A stretch of DNA of 64,000 bases, from positions 1 through 64,000 of the forward strand of contig JAFAWQ010000026.1 of the NCBI GenBank assembly GCA_019241645.1, given 5' to 3'. Source of the DNA: Alphaproteobacteria bacterium (GTDB taxonomy: Bacteria; Pseudomonadota; Alphaproteobacteria; Micropepsales; Micropepsaceae). Made by a program: the position numbers and the translations under genes. This document shows, piece after piece, positions 1 through 9,989 of the stretch (the first letter of the stretch is position 1; the number at the start of each line of letters is the position of its first letter). The notes under the pieces were generated by a model. That model was not told where the DNA came from and ran no database searches. It saw only the letters and a list, made by a program, of their open reading frames with translations.

Positions 1-1
1 G

Positions 2-712
2 CAGCGTGGCATGAAGGAGTTCCGTATCTACCGCTACGATCCGGATACCGGGGAAAATCCGCGCATCGACAGCTACGGCGTCGATCTCAATAGCTGCGGG
101 CCCATGGTTCTGGACGCGCTGATCAAGATCAAGAACGAGATCGATCCGACGCTCACCTTCCGCCGCTCCTGCCGGGAGGGTGTATGCGGCTCGTGCGCGA
201 TGAACATTGGCGGCGGCAACACCCTCGCTTGCACCAAGGCCATTTCCGACGTGTCCGGCTCTGTCAGCATCTATCCGTTGCCGCATATGCCGGTGGTGAA
301 AGACCTGGTGCCGGACATGACGAATTTTTACGCGCAATACGCGTCGATCCGGCCCTACCTCCGCACCAAGACGGCGGAGCCGGAGAAGGAATGGCGGCAA
401 ACACCAGACGACCGTGAAAAGCTCAACGGTCTCTACGAGTGCATTTTGTGCGCGTGCTGCTCAACGTCCTGTCCCAGCTATTGGTGGAATTCGGAGCGCT
501 ATCTTGGCCCCGCCGCGCTGCTGCAATCCTACCGCTGGATTGCCGACAGCCGCGATGAATGCACGGGAGAGCGGCTTGATGACCTCGAAGATCCGTTTCG
601 CCTCTATCGCTGCCACACCATCATGAACTGTGCCGAGACCTGCCCCAAAGGGCTGAACCCGGCGCAGGCCATCGGTGAGGTGAAGCAGATGCTGGTGAAG
701 CGCAGTTTGTAG
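2..712 (+). CDS. sdhB: Succinate dehydrogenase iron-sulfur subunit (5' end outside window)
   Basis: This is the electron-transfer subunit of respiratory complex II, passing electrons from the FAD of SdhA to ubiquinone at the inner membrane. The reading frame is open to the left window edge. Alphaproteobacterial SdhB usually has about 25 more N-terminal residues, so the first in-frame ATG (position 11) is probably internal. Counting from that Met, the [2Fe-2S] ligands are C54, C59, C62 and C74. The C-terminal ferredoxin-like domain has C144, C147, C150 and C154, then C201, C207 and C211, enough for the [4Fe-4S] and [3Fe-4S] clusters. The upstream sdhCDA genes should lie before the window. Confidence 0.96.
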   Translation, partial: QRGMKEFRIYRYDPDTGENPRIDSYGVDLNSCGPMVLDALIKIKNEIDPTLTFRRSCREGVCGSCAMNIGGGNTLACTKAISDVSGSVSIYPLPHMPVVKDLVPDMTNFYAQYASIRPYLRTKTAEPEKEWRQTPDDREKLNGLYECILCACCSTSCPSYWWNSERYLGPAALLQSYRWIADSRDECTGERLDDLEDPFRLYRCHTIMNCAETCPKGLNPAQAIGEVKQMLVKRSL

Positions 713-726
713 ACAGGGAGGCGGCA

Positions 727-1026
727 ACGAAAGCGGCGCTCGCCTTTCCAGTCCTTTTCGGACTCGCGGCCGGCAGCCCTGCATTCGGTGATCCGCCGGG
801 CACTTCCTGTCCGGATTATACGCTGCAGATTCCTTGGAACATACCCGCCGCGTACAGCGCCCATGCGGGAGCGGCGTATCATGCGGCATCGAAGAAGACG
901 CGCGTATTGCTGGCGCTACGAAGTCAGATATTGGTTACGCAACGCAGGTCCGGTGGGCAATTGTCCGGCGCCGATCGGAAAGCATTTCAGGACGCGCTCA
1001 ACGCGATTCAAGCCGGACACTACTGA
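727..1026 (+). CDS. Small exported protein with ACG in place of a start codon
   Basis: An uninterrupted 99-codon frame sits between sdhB and the UrcA gene. It has no ATG, GTG or TTG before its core: upstream the frame is closed by TGA at 676-678. ACG at 727 lies where the start should be, about seven bases after a strong ribosome binding site (GGGAGG, 716-721). The next residues are K-A-A-L-A-F-P-V-L-F-G-L-A-A-G-S-P-A-F-G, a textbook signal peptide with an AxG-type cleavage site. The mature part (about 77 residues) has one Cys and an acidic/Gln-rich helical tail ending GHY. Either a T-to-C change destroyed the ATG (mutation or sequencing error), or ACG is used as a weak start. I do not recognise the family. 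Confidence 0.55.
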   Translation, partial: TKAALAFPVLFGLAAGSPAFGDPPGTSCPDYTLQIPWNIPAAYSAHAGAAYHAASKKTRVLLALRSQILVTQRRSGGQLSGADRKAFQDALNAIQAGHY

Positions 1027-1110
1027 ACGTTACGGAACCTGGTGGATTGCCCCCCGTTTCCTGTTTCTTAGGCAGGGCCGCGCGCGCGGCTCTGTAAGGG
1101 AGAAAAGGCG

Positions 1111-1575
1111 ATGACGGGCTTCATTTATTCCAAATCGTGTGTTTTGGGCGCCGTTGTCGGCGCGGGCTTGTTGTTGGCGATCCCGGCTGGCGCGCAGGAA
1201 TATGTCGCGTATGGCGCCTACGGCGGACCACCGGAAGAGGTCATTGTCACCGCACCCCGGGAGCGCTTTCGCGAGCAGGGCTCCGGCCTGCGATCGTTCG
1301 CGTTTCCGCCGGAAAAAGTTTCGCTCTCCCAAAACGTCCGCTACGACGATCTCGACCTGGCGACATGGGACGGCGCGGGAGAACTGCATCGGCGCGTGCG
1401 GCACGCGGCGCGAGCGGTTTGCGGCGAACTCCGAGAGGCCTATCCGTTCCAATCGCTGACCAGCGCGCCGAACTGCTATCGGCAAGCAGTTGAAAGCGGT
1501 TTGGTGCGTGCCGATGCGGCGATCGTCCGCGCGCATGCCGGTTCTTATTATTATGGTTACGAGTACGGCTACTAG
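1111..1575 (+). CDS. UrcA family protein
   Basis: A 154-residue exported protein of unknown biochemical role. An N-terminal signal peptide (residues 1-28, ending AGAQ) is followed by a Gly/Tyr-rich linker with the EEVIVTAP motif. The UrcA signature follows: V-x-Y-x-D-L-D-L (about residues 76-84), then a helical stretch with two spaced cysteines (C105 and C119) and an A-x-x-x-A-rich end. The C-terminus is a Tyr/Gly tail (SYYYGYEYGY). UrcA proteins are small periplasmic proteins common in Caulobacterales and Sphingomonadales. A good ribosome site (AAGGGAGAA) lies just before the ATG. It is 84 bp after the ACG-start ORF and could be cotranscribed with it. Confidence 0.8.
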   Translation: MTGFIYSKSCVLGAVVGAGLLLAIPAGAQEYVAYGAYGGPPEEVIVTAPRERFREQGSGLRSFAFPPEKVSLSQNVRYDDLDLATWDGAGELHRRVRHAARAVCGELREAYPFQSLTSAPNCYRQAVESGLVRADAAIVRAHAGSYYYGYEYGY

Positions 1576-1595
1576 CGCGCCATGCTGGATGACGA

Positions 1596-2468
1596 CTAGG
1601 CTGTTACTGTTTCACCCGCTGTCATTTTGAGGGCAAGGCCGGCCCGCAGGCGCAACACGCGCCACATCAGCGATGCTGCTGCTTCCGTCATCCGGCTTTG
1701 CGGCGCCGCACCGATTGCTTTTGCGACCATTTGGACAAGTTTCCGGATATGATGTCGCCTGTATATGCGCCCCGTACAGGCGAAAGACTGCTTGGCGTAG
1801 AAGGAGCGAATGTAAGGCTTTGCCGCCTCGTCGGACGGCGCAACGTTGGCGCAATAGAAAGCGTAGGCCAGTTCATCGTCGTCAGATTCATTGATGCGGC
1901 TCAGAGCCACCGATAGCTTGCGCCAAAAGGGTAGTTCGGCCTCGTTCTGCGCGTCCATCGTGGCCAGGAAAAGCTTGTAGTGGCGGAATTCGTCCGCGGC
2001 GATGCGCGCCGCAATCTCCTTCAGCACGGGCTCGTCGGTCACGTCTCGCATGGCGCTGTAGTATGAGGACGTGCCGGATTCCACGACGCAACGGGCGATC
2101 ATTTCGCCCCGTCGGCTGCCGCGGATGGACACGGCGTCATCGCCCGTAAAGTGCGCCGGCCGGTAACCCGCACGGAAGCGTGCAAATGCTAGTTCCAGTC
2201 TCCACGCCGGATCGGCCAGCTCGGCCCATCTTGCAAGCGCCGCGCCGTGTTGCGCTTCCTCCCGTCCCCAGCCCTCGAACTCCGCGATCAATTTTTCGTC
2301 GCCCTGGAAGACGCGTGAGAGATAGGCCACGTAGTCCGGCGCATTGTACTCGACCAGCGCTGCTGCTTTCACAGCCGCCAGCATACGAGGCTCGACCTTG
2401 GACGGATCGAACTGGTTCCACGGTATGTCGCCAAGGCTCCAGCCTGCCGTGTAAACTGTACCCGTCAT
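1596..2468 (-). CDS. Ferritin-like diiron protein
   Basis: A 290-residue soluble protein with the carboxylate-bridged diiron four-helix-bundle ligand set: E40, E71-x-x-H74, E130 and E160-x-x-H163. This pattern is shared by rubrerythrin, ferritin and diiron oxygenase families. The helix around E71 reads REEAQHG and the one around E160 reads ADEFRHYK. There is no rubredoxin-type Cys4 domain, so it is not a classical rubrerythrin. The C-terminal 80 residues are extra helical sequence. It is transcribed away from the first FlgO/TPR gene, sharing a 149-bp intergenic region that contains an inverted repeat. Likely an iron-dependent oxidase or oxidative-stress protein; the substrate is unknown. Confidence 0.75.
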   Translation of the reverse strand: MTGTVYTAGWSLGDIPWNQFDPSKVEPRMLAAVKAAALVEYNAPDYVAYLSRVFQGDEKLIAEFEGWGREEAQHGAALARWAELADPAWRLELAFARFRAGYRPAHFTGDDAVSIRGSRRGEMIARCVVESGTSSYYSAMRDVTDEPVLKEIAARIAADEFRHYKLFLATMDAQNEAELPFWRKLSVALSRINESDDDELAYAFYCANVAPSDEAAKPYIRSFYAKQSFACTGRIYRRHHIRKLVQMVAKAIGAAPQSRMTEAAASLMWRVLRLRAGLALKMTAGETVTA

Positions 2469-2519
2469 GTCCGTTCTTCTGCCGAGGGTTGCTGATATGA
2501 CTGTCTTATAACAGAGGCC

Positions 2520-2544
2520 ACTGCCCTACCAAAATAGGGGCAGT
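2520..2544. repeat. Inverted repeat in divergent intergenic region
   Basis: Arms ACTGCCCTA and TAGGGGCAGT face each other across a six-base loop (CCAAAA), with one extra G in the right arm. It lies between the divergent diiron gene and the first FlgO/TPR gene, 52 bp from the former and 73 bp from the latter. No T-run follows on either strand, so it is more likely an operator or RNA hairpin than a terminator. No promoter of convincing quality was found beside it. Confidence 0.4.
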
Positions 2545-2617
2545 CATGGCCGATTCGTTAAACTGGACATACACTTAGCCAATTCCCTCTGATATACACG
2601 ACCCCAGGCGAGGGCGG

Positions 2618-4402
2618 ATGGAACAGCTCCTGGAACTGGCGCGCGAGCGCAAGCTCGACCGGGTTGGCGCGACCTACGCGGTGGTGGCTTGGGTGGTGGT
2701 CCAGGCCGCCTCCATTGCCTTTCCTGTGTTCTCGGCGCCTCCATGGGCCCTGCGGTGGCTTATCGTGGGCGCCATGGCGGGCCTTCCATTGGTGCTCGCG
2801 GCAACCTGGGTGGCTGGCAGGCGCGTGGCGCCAGCGCCGCGACCCATTGCCGCAAAAGACTGGCTTTTGATCGGCCTGATTGGACTCGTAGCGGTTCTTC
2901 TGATCGTGCAGCTCGTGCTGGGCTTTGAGCGGACATCGGGGCCGGATCGTCCACAGGCGATGGCCGCGTCATCCATCGCGGTGCTCCCATTCGTCAATCT
3001 GAGCGGCGATCCAAACAAGCTCTATTTTAGCGACGGCATCGCCGACCAGTTGATCAGCGAACTGGCGCGGACGCCTTCACTGCGCGTGGCTGCGCGGTCT
3101 TCCTCCTTTGCCTTCCGCGGCAAGGCCGTTGACGTAAAAGCGATCGCCAAGGCACTGAACGTGCGCGCGGTTCTGGAAGGTAGCGTGCGCGAGGACGGCA
3201 ATCGCGTGCGGATCGCCGCCGAACTGGTGGACGCGAGCAACGGCTACCAGATTTGGTCTGAGACGTACGATCGCAATCTCACCAACATTCTGGCTCTGCA
3301 GGACGATATCTCCCATGCCATTATAGAAACATTGAGCAAGCGTTTCTGGGGTAGGCCGGTCGTTGCCACTCCCAGACCGGCGCCACGCGCTATCAATCCG
3401 GAGGCCTACAAGGCGTATCTGCAGGGAGAATATTATTTCGCCCAGCGCACCTCCGACGGCGTGGCGCGCGCCATCGCGCTCTTTGCACGAGCGACTGAAC
3501 TGGCGCCGGACTATGCCGAGGCATTCGCGGCACTCGGATATGCGCGCGCCACGAATGCGTTGAATTATCAGGCTTATGGCGACACGGACCACGCCCTCGC
3601 GGCAGTGAAGAAGGCCCAGGCGCTCGACCCCAACAACGCCACCGCCCTGATTGCCCATGCCACAGCCTGCATCCTCAAATGGCGATGGCGGGACATTGCC
3701 GCCGATTTTCGGCGGCTGGAGCGATTACATGTGAACAGCGCGGCGGTCTGGCACCTGCGCGCCATCTTCTTCGACTATATGGGCCTGACGCAGTTTACAG
3801 GCGCCGCGGAAGCAAAGGCTGTGCAACTCGATCCCCTGTCTTTCATCGATCGCTACAATCTTGCGCTGTATGCGCTCACCGCCCGGCACTACGATGAGGC
3901 GATGAAGATCGCCGCCGAGGCTCAGGCATTGCAGCCGGGAAACTTGGAAGTCGTCGCCCTTCAATGCTCTATCGAGGCGGCTCGCAACCGCACGGCAGAG
4001 GCGCGGCGTCTGCATCGTCAATTGCTCTCGCGCGCAAGCCCCGGTGAGCCGTCGGCAGATGCGTTGTCCTGCCAATACTACATTGCGGTGGCCGAGAAAA
4101 AGTTTGCGGTCGTGCGGCAGGTCGCGGATGCAGCGGCGGCTGCCTTTCCGGCGAAAGACATTCCTGCGACGGATATCGCCATCGCGTACGGACACGCCAA
4201 CGATGTGGATGCCGCAATCAAGTGGTTCCGGCGCGCTTTTGAGATTCGCGATCCACAATCGCTGCGCGTGCCCCATACGGAAAAGAACCTGCCCAATGTG
4301 TTCGCCGATCCGCGCTGGAAGGCGCTGCGCAACGAACCGGCCATTCGCGATTTTGAATTGGCCCGCCGCGAGATCGCCGCTGAGAATCAGGCTGGTGAGT
4401 GA
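2618..4402 (+). CDS. Membrane-anchored FlgO/TolB-like N-domain plus TPR protein, paralog 1
   Basis: A 594-residue protein. A short cytoplasmic helix with the shared L-D-R-V-x-x-x-Y motif is followed by about three transmembrane segments (18-40, 46-66, 83-102). Next comes a FlgO/TolB-N-like domain (about 118-245; S-I-A-V-L-P-F-x-N-L-S-G-D, then the YFSDGI and VLEGSVRE blocks), and then TPR-type helical repeats to the end (about 265-590). Database entries often call this family adenylate cyclase, but no cyclase catalytic domain is present. It is the first of three paralogs here, 28 bp before paralog 2, so the two are probably cotranscribed. Likely a periplasmic or inner-membrane scaffold; its partner is unknown. 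Confidence 0.8.
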   Translation: MEQLLELARERKLDRVGATYAVVAWVVVQAASIAFPVFSAPPWALRWLIVGAMAGLPLVLAATWVAGRRVAPAPRPIAAKDWLLIGLIGLVAVLLIVQLVLGFERTSGPDRPQAMAASSIAVLPFVNLSGDPNKLYFSDGIADQLISELARTPSLRVAARSSSFAFRGKAVDVKAIAKALNVRAVLEGSVREDGNRVRIAAELVDASNGYQIWSETYDRNLTNILALQDDISHAIIETLSKRFWGRPVVATPRPAPRAINPEAYKAYLQGEYYFAQRTSDGVARAIALFARATELAPDYAEAFAALGYARATNALNYQAYGDTDHALAAVKKAQALDPNNATALIAHATACILKWRWRDIAADFRRLERLHVNSAAVWHLRAIFFDYMGLTQFTGAAEAKAVQLDPLSFIDRYNLALYALTARHYDEAMKIAAEAQALQPGNLEVVALQCSIEAARNRTAEARRLHRQLLSRASPGEPSADALSCQYYIAVAEKKFAVVRQVADAAAAAFPAKDIPATDIAIAYGHANDVDAAIKWFRRAFEIRDPQSLRVPHTEKNLPNVFADPRWKALRNEPAIRDFELARREIAAENQAGE

Positions 4403-4430
4403 GAACAGATCCACCGGATAATTTCGCGCG

Positions 4431-6200
4431 ATGAAGCACCTTATCGAGACTGCTCGCCTGCGGGGCTTGGACCGTGTGACAGTGGGATACACGGTCGCCG
4501 CGTGGGCGATCGTGCAGGGCGCGGCGCTGGCCGCAGGCGCATTCGCGTGGCCGAACTGGATCTTGCAAGGCGTGATCGTCGGCGCGGTGTTCGGTCTTCC
4601 CGCCGCGCTTGCGTTGGCGTGGGTGCTGGCCGTTCGAAGAGAGACGGGCAGCACGTTCAAACCAACACGGAACGATCTGCAGGTTCTGGCCGGTGTGGCT
4701 GCGGTTTTCGTACTGGCCAGTGCCATCCTTGTCCTTGTTTTCTGGCCCAGGACGCACCCCGAAACGACGGCGATGGACAACGCGCCGCCGGGTTCTGTTG
4801 CCGTGCTGCCCTTCGCCAACGTCAGCGGCGATCCGTCAAAACGCTATTTCAGCGATGGTCTGTCCGACGAGCTGATAAACGGACTGGCGCGTATCCCGAG
4901 CCTCCGGGTTGCGGCGCGCAGCTCGTCGTTTGCATTCGCGGGAAAGGACCAGGATGCCCGATCCATCGCACGCGCCCTCAATGTTGGTGCGTTGCTGGAG
5001 GGAAGCGTGCGCGAATCGGGTAACCGGGTGCGCATCACCGCCCAGCTTGTCAGCGGCAAGGACGGCTATCAGCTGTGGTCGCAATCCTATGACCGGGAGC
5101 TTACCGACATTCTCGCACTGCAAGACGAGATCGCGCGTGCCGTCACCGTGGCTCTCTCCGCGCGGCTGCTGCCGAAGAGCCATGCCGCGCCGATCGATGC
5201 GCAGGCGTACCGCTTCTATCTGCAAGGCAAATACCTGTCCGCCAAAGCCAATCCCGACGATCTCGAAAAAGCCATCGCGCTCTTTGGCAAGGCCAACGCA
5301 GCCGCGCCGCGCTACGCGCCGGCCTATGCGGAGACGGCGTCTGCCGCGCTCGAGCTCGCGGAGGTGTATGGCAAGAGCAATTGGCTCACGCCGGCGGAGG
5401 TCGCGGCCACCCGGGCACAGGAACTCGATCCCGAGAACCTGCAAGCACTGACGGTCTTGGCGGAGGTCGAGATCGACAAATGGAACTGGTCAAAGGCGAC
5501 AGACCTGTACCGCCGCGCCCGGTCTCTGAATCCCGAGAATGTCTTCGTCCTGCACCTTCGCTCGGTACTGGCTTACGTGTTCCAATTTCAGGGGGAGGTC
5601 TTGGCGGCCGAGGTCAAGGCGGCGGCATTCAATCCGCTATCCTTCGGGCTTAAATTCAATATCGCCAATTGGTACCTGACGGCAGGGAAGTACGACAAGG
5701 CGGCAGCGTTCACGAACCAGGCCTTGAAGCTTCAGCCCGCCAATCTCGACGCGCGCAGCCAGTCATGCCTGATCGCCATTCGCCGGGGCGATGTGCAGGA
5801 GGCCAAACGCATCGCGAAGATTTTCGCGCAGGCCTCCGCCAAAGATCCGCAGAATTTCGGCGATTGCCCCTTCGAGATCGCGCTAGCGCAGCACAATCCG
5901 GCGGAAGCTCGAAAGATCGTCGACCGGGCGGCAGCCGATTTCCTGACCAATGGAGGTTATGCCACTTCGATCGGGGATCACTACCGCAAGCTGGGCGATT
6001 TCAACGTCGCGATGTCCTGGTACGAACGCGCTTACGTCAATCACGAGGTACTGCTCTTCGGCGTGCCCTATCAGCGAGAGCGCGATGTCCGGTTCTTGAA
6101 TACGCCGGCGTGGAAATCGCTGTGGTCGCGCGAGCCCATCCGCGTTTGGCTGAAAGCCAGGGCGGAGTTCGGCAAGACGATCCAGAAAACGGAAAGCTAA
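4431..6200 (+). CDS. Membrane-anchored FlgO/TolB-like N-domain plus TPR protein, paralog 2
   Basis: A 589-residue paralog of the preceding gene with the same order: L-D-R-V helix, three transmembrane segments (about 20-40, 46-66, 85-105), FlgO/TolB-like block (about 121-250, again with F-A-N-V-S-G-D-P, RYFSDG and LLEGSVRES), and TPR helices with W- and Y-rich motifs. It starts 28 bp after paralog 1, consistent with an operon formed by tandem duplication. Its TAA (6198-6200) overlaps the TAG of the reverse-strand atpC (6197-6199), so the two genes end tail to tail within a shared CTAA. Function is unknown. Confidence 0.8.
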   Translation: MKHLIETARLRGLDRVTVGYTVAAWAIVQGAALAAGAFAWPNWILQGVIVGAVFGLPAALALAWVLAVRRETGSTFKPTRNDLQVLAGVAAVFVLASAILVLVFWPRTHPETTAMDNAPPGSVAVLPFANVSGDPSKRYFSDGLSDELINGLARIPSLRVAARSSSFAFAGKDQDARSIARALNVGALLEGSVRESGNRVRITAQLVSGKDGYQLWSQSYDRELTDILALQDEIARAVTVALSARLLPKSHAAPIDAQAYRFYLQGKYLSAKANPDDLEKAIALFGKANAAAPRYAPAYAETASAALELAEVYGKSNWLTPAEVAATRAQELDPENLQALTVLAEVEIDKWNWSKATDLYRRARSLNPENVFVLHLRSVLAYVFQFQGEVLAAEVKAAAFNPLSFGLKFNIANWYLTAGKYDKAAAFTNQALKLQPANLDARSQSCLIAIRRGDVQEAKRIAKIFAQASAKDPQNFGDCPFEIALAQHNPAEARKIVDRAAADFLTNGGYATSIGDHYRKLGDFNVAMSWYERAYVNHEVLLFGVPYQRERDVRFLNTPAWKSLWSREPIRVWLKARAEFGKTIQKTES

Positions 6201-6595
6201 AGCGAAGCGCGCAATGTTCTGAGCGCGTCGGCGGTATCCACGGCGCGGGCACGGTCAGCTTCGGTCTTTGCGAGCAGTACGTCTTCCTCCGCGTCCTTGA
6301 TGCGCTCGTCCAGAGCCATAGTGTCAACATCCGTCATGGGCATGGCTTCTTCGGCCAGCACGGTCACCTTGTGCGGAGAAACTTCGGCAAAACCTCCCAA
6401 TACGAAGAATCGCTGGTCGCCCAAGGTTCCGCCTGTCACGTCGATCACGCCGGGCTTGAGGGTCGTAATGAGGGGCATATGGCCGTCCAGCACACCGAAA
6501 TAGCCGTCGGCGCCCGGAAGCGTGACCATGTCCGCTTCTTCGGAAAGCATGAGGCGCTCCGGGGATACCAGGTCAAAAGGAATTTTCTCGGTCAT
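6197..6595 (-). CDS. atpC: F1Fo ATP synthase epsilon subunit
   Basis: A 132-residue epsilon subunit of the F1 central stalk, which couples rotation to catalysis and inhibits ATP hydrolysis. The start is the Met before T-E-K-I-P-F-D-L-V; upstream in-frame codons lack family similarity. The N-terminal beta-sandwich contains V-S-P-E-R, the G-x-F-G-V-L-D-G-H block and the S-P-H-K-V-T-V-L-A-E-E-A segment, followed by a helical hairpin rich in A, E and D. It is not adjacent to atpD: the third FlgO/TPR gene, on the other strand, lies between. It therefore needs either its own promoter in 6596-6720 or 1.9 kb of read-through antisense to that gene. Confidence 0.93.
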   Translation of the reverse strand: MTEKIPFDLVSPERLMLSEEADMVTLPGADGYFGVLDGHMPLITTLKPGVIDVTGGTLGDQRFFVLGGFAEVSPHKVTVLAEEAMPMTDVDTMALDERIKDAEEDVLLAKTEADRARAVDTADALRTLRASL

Positions 6596-6671
6596 TGGCT
6601 TCCTATAGCAGGGCCTCCCGGCGGTTGAAAAGCTCCCATTCCTTCGGGACGGTCCGGTCAAGCAGATCGGC

Positions 6672-6700
6672 GTGGCAGGCGCAATTGTGCATGCTAGATT
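6672..6700 (+). promoter_or_regulatory. Candidate sigma70-type promoter for paralog 3
   Basis: GTGGCA (6672-6677), a 17-bp spacer and TAGATT (6695-6700) give four of six matches at each hexamer. The transcription start would be near 6707, only about 14 bases before the ATG at 6721. An imperfect inverted repeat (GCAAT ... ATTGC, 6681-6702) overlaps the spacer and the -10 element and could be an operator. Prediction by eye only. Confidence 0.3.
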
Positions 6701-6720
6701 GCACGCGGGGCGCGTTAATC

Positions 6721-8517
6721 ATGCGGTATCTGCTCGACAACATACGGGACCGAAAGTTTGATCGCGTTGCGGTCGGCTACACGGTTGCCGCCTGGGCCGT
6801 AATTCAGGCGACCTCGGTTGGGGCGTCCGCTTTCGCATGGCCGATGTGGGTGTTGCAGGCGGTGATCGTCGCTGGCGTCGGGGGGCTGCCCATTGTTCTG
6901 CTTGGTGCCTGGACGCTGGGCGTGCGACGCAACACGGAAGGCCATGGCTTCCGGCCCTCGCGCGCCGATTGGCACATGCTAGGATTGATGGGGCCTTTCC
7001 TTTTGGTGGCTAGTGCCGCTTTCATTTTTGTGTTCTGGCCGCGCCCCACCGCTAATACCCTCGCGGCGCAAACCGTCGCTGGCGAGCCGCCGCCAAATTC
7101 CATCGCCGTTCTGCCATTTGCCAATCTTGGCGGAGACGCGAACAAGCTCTACTTCAGCCAAGGCATCGCAGAACAGCTGATAAACGCGTTGTCGCAAATT
7201 CCGGCACTGCGCGTAGCGGCGCGCACATCATCTTTTTCGTTCCAGGGGAAAAGTCAAAGCCTCACGGCGATAGCGCGAGCGTTGAATGTGCGGTCGGTGC
7301 TGGAAGGTTCGGTCCTCGCTGTCGGCGATCGCATACGCATTGCCGTGCAACTGGAGGACTCGCGAACCGGATTTCAGATTTGGTCCAAGAGCTACGACCG
7401 CGATTTGAGCGATATCCTGGCCGTCCAAGACAGCATCAGCGCGGAAATCGCAAATGCCATCAGCGAGCGACTTTTGGGCAAGAAGACAATCGTGTCCGCT
7501 GCCGCGGCCCGGACCATCGATCCGGAAAGTTATCGCATGTTTCTTCAGGGCCGCTTCTACGCCGCACGCGATGACGAAGCCGATTATCGCCGCGCCGCAA
7601 GCCTGTTCCAGCGGGTGACATTGCGTGCGCCAAATTACGCGGATGGCTTTGCGGAATATGGCAATGCCCTGAACGCCCTGGCCGCGGACTATGGCGACAG
7701 TTCCGCATTCGCCGCGAGCGAGCGGGCAACGCGCCGCGCCCTGGCGCTCGATGGACGCAATCTGCGGGTGCTCCACACCATGATGGTCGTGTCGATCTCG
7801 AAATGGGACTGGCTTGGGGCGGCGGATTGGTTTCGCCGCTCGCGCGCAATCAACCCCAACAGTTCCGTTACACTTCACAGTCAATCGGTGCTGGCCTCGG
7901 CGATGAACTTTCCCCAGCAGGATTTCGAGGCGGAGAAAAAGGCGGCGGATCTCGACCCGCTATCCTTCATCAAACACTTCAACCTAGCTGTCTGGTACTT
8001 CGAGCAGGCCCGCTTCGACGATGCGGCAAAGGCCGCGCGAGATGCTTTGTTGCTGCAACCCTCGAACGCGGCAGGGAGCGATTTGCTTTGCACTATCCAG
8101 GTCGCGCGGCACAAACTCAGCGAAGCGCACCGGATCGCGGCGAGTTTGGCTACAGGTTACTCCTCCAATCCTGATTGGCGCGCGGGCTGTCCGATGGATA
8201 TCGCGCTGGCGGAAGGCAGGAAGGCCGATGCCCGCAAAATCGTTGACGAGGTGGCCAGAGCTTACAGCCCCGGCGGCGGGGCGACTGCAATTGGCAGCGC
8301 CTATCGCCGTCTCGGTGACCTCGACCGGGCGATGCTGTGGTACGAGCGCGCATATTCGGCGCGAGAACGCGAACTTCTACAGGTGCCGCAAGACCGGCGG
8401 CAATCGCCTGCTCTTCTGGCCAATCCCCGATGGAAGGCGCTATGGAAGCGCCAGCCGATCCGGGATTGGGAAGAAGCTCGTCACGAGGTGCGCGCCATCT
8501 TGAACGTCGGAACGTAG
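6721..8517 (+). CDS. Membrane-anchored FlgO/TolB-like N-domain plus TPR protein, paralog 3
   Basis: A 598-residue third paralog with the same architecture: F-D-R-V-A-V-G-Y-T-V-A-A-W helix, transmembrane segments near 20-40, 46-66 and 85-103, FlgO/TolB-like domain (S-I-A-V-L-P-F-A-N-L-G-G-D, YFSQGI, VLEGSVLA), then TPR repeats. I chose the ATG at 6721 because it aligns exactly with the starts of paralogs 1 and 2; the longer open frame to 6595 only covers the atpC leader. The gene lies antisense in the atp operon, 125 bp from atpC at its head and 17 bp from the end of atpD at its tail. The G-G-D variant and ASERATRRALALDG-type repeats show divergence from the other two. Confidence 0.8.
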   Translation: MRYLLDNIRDRKFDRVAVGYTVAAWAVIQATSVGASAFAWPMWVLQAVIVAGVGGLPIVLLGAWTLGVRRNTEGHGFRPSRADWHMLGLMGPFLLVASAAFIFVFWPRPTANTLAAQTVAGEPPPNSIAVLPFANLGGDANKLYFSQGIAEQLINALSQIPALRVAARTSSFSFQGKSQSLTAIARALNVRSVLEGSVLAVGDRIRIAVQLEDSRTGFQIWSKSYDRDLSDILAVQDSISAEIANAISERLLGKKTIVSAAAARTIDPESYRMFLQGRFYAARDDEADYRRAASLFQRVTLRAPNYADGFAEYGNALNALAADYGDSSAFAASERATRRALALDGRNLRVLHTMMVVSISKWDWLGAADWFRRSRAINPNSSVTLHSQSVLASAMNFPQQDFEAEKKAADLDPLSFIKHFNLAVWYFEQARFDDAAKAARDALLLQPSNAAGSDLLCTIQVARHKLSEAHRIAASLATGYSSNPDWRAGCPMDIALAEGRKADARKIVDEVARAYSPGGGATAIGSAYRRLGDLDRAMLWYERAYSARERELLQVPQDRRQSPALLANPRWKALWKRQPIRDWEEARHEVRAILNVGT

Positions 8518-8534
8518 AGAAGCGGCAGCAACAC

Positions 8535-9989
<1,455 letters not shown>

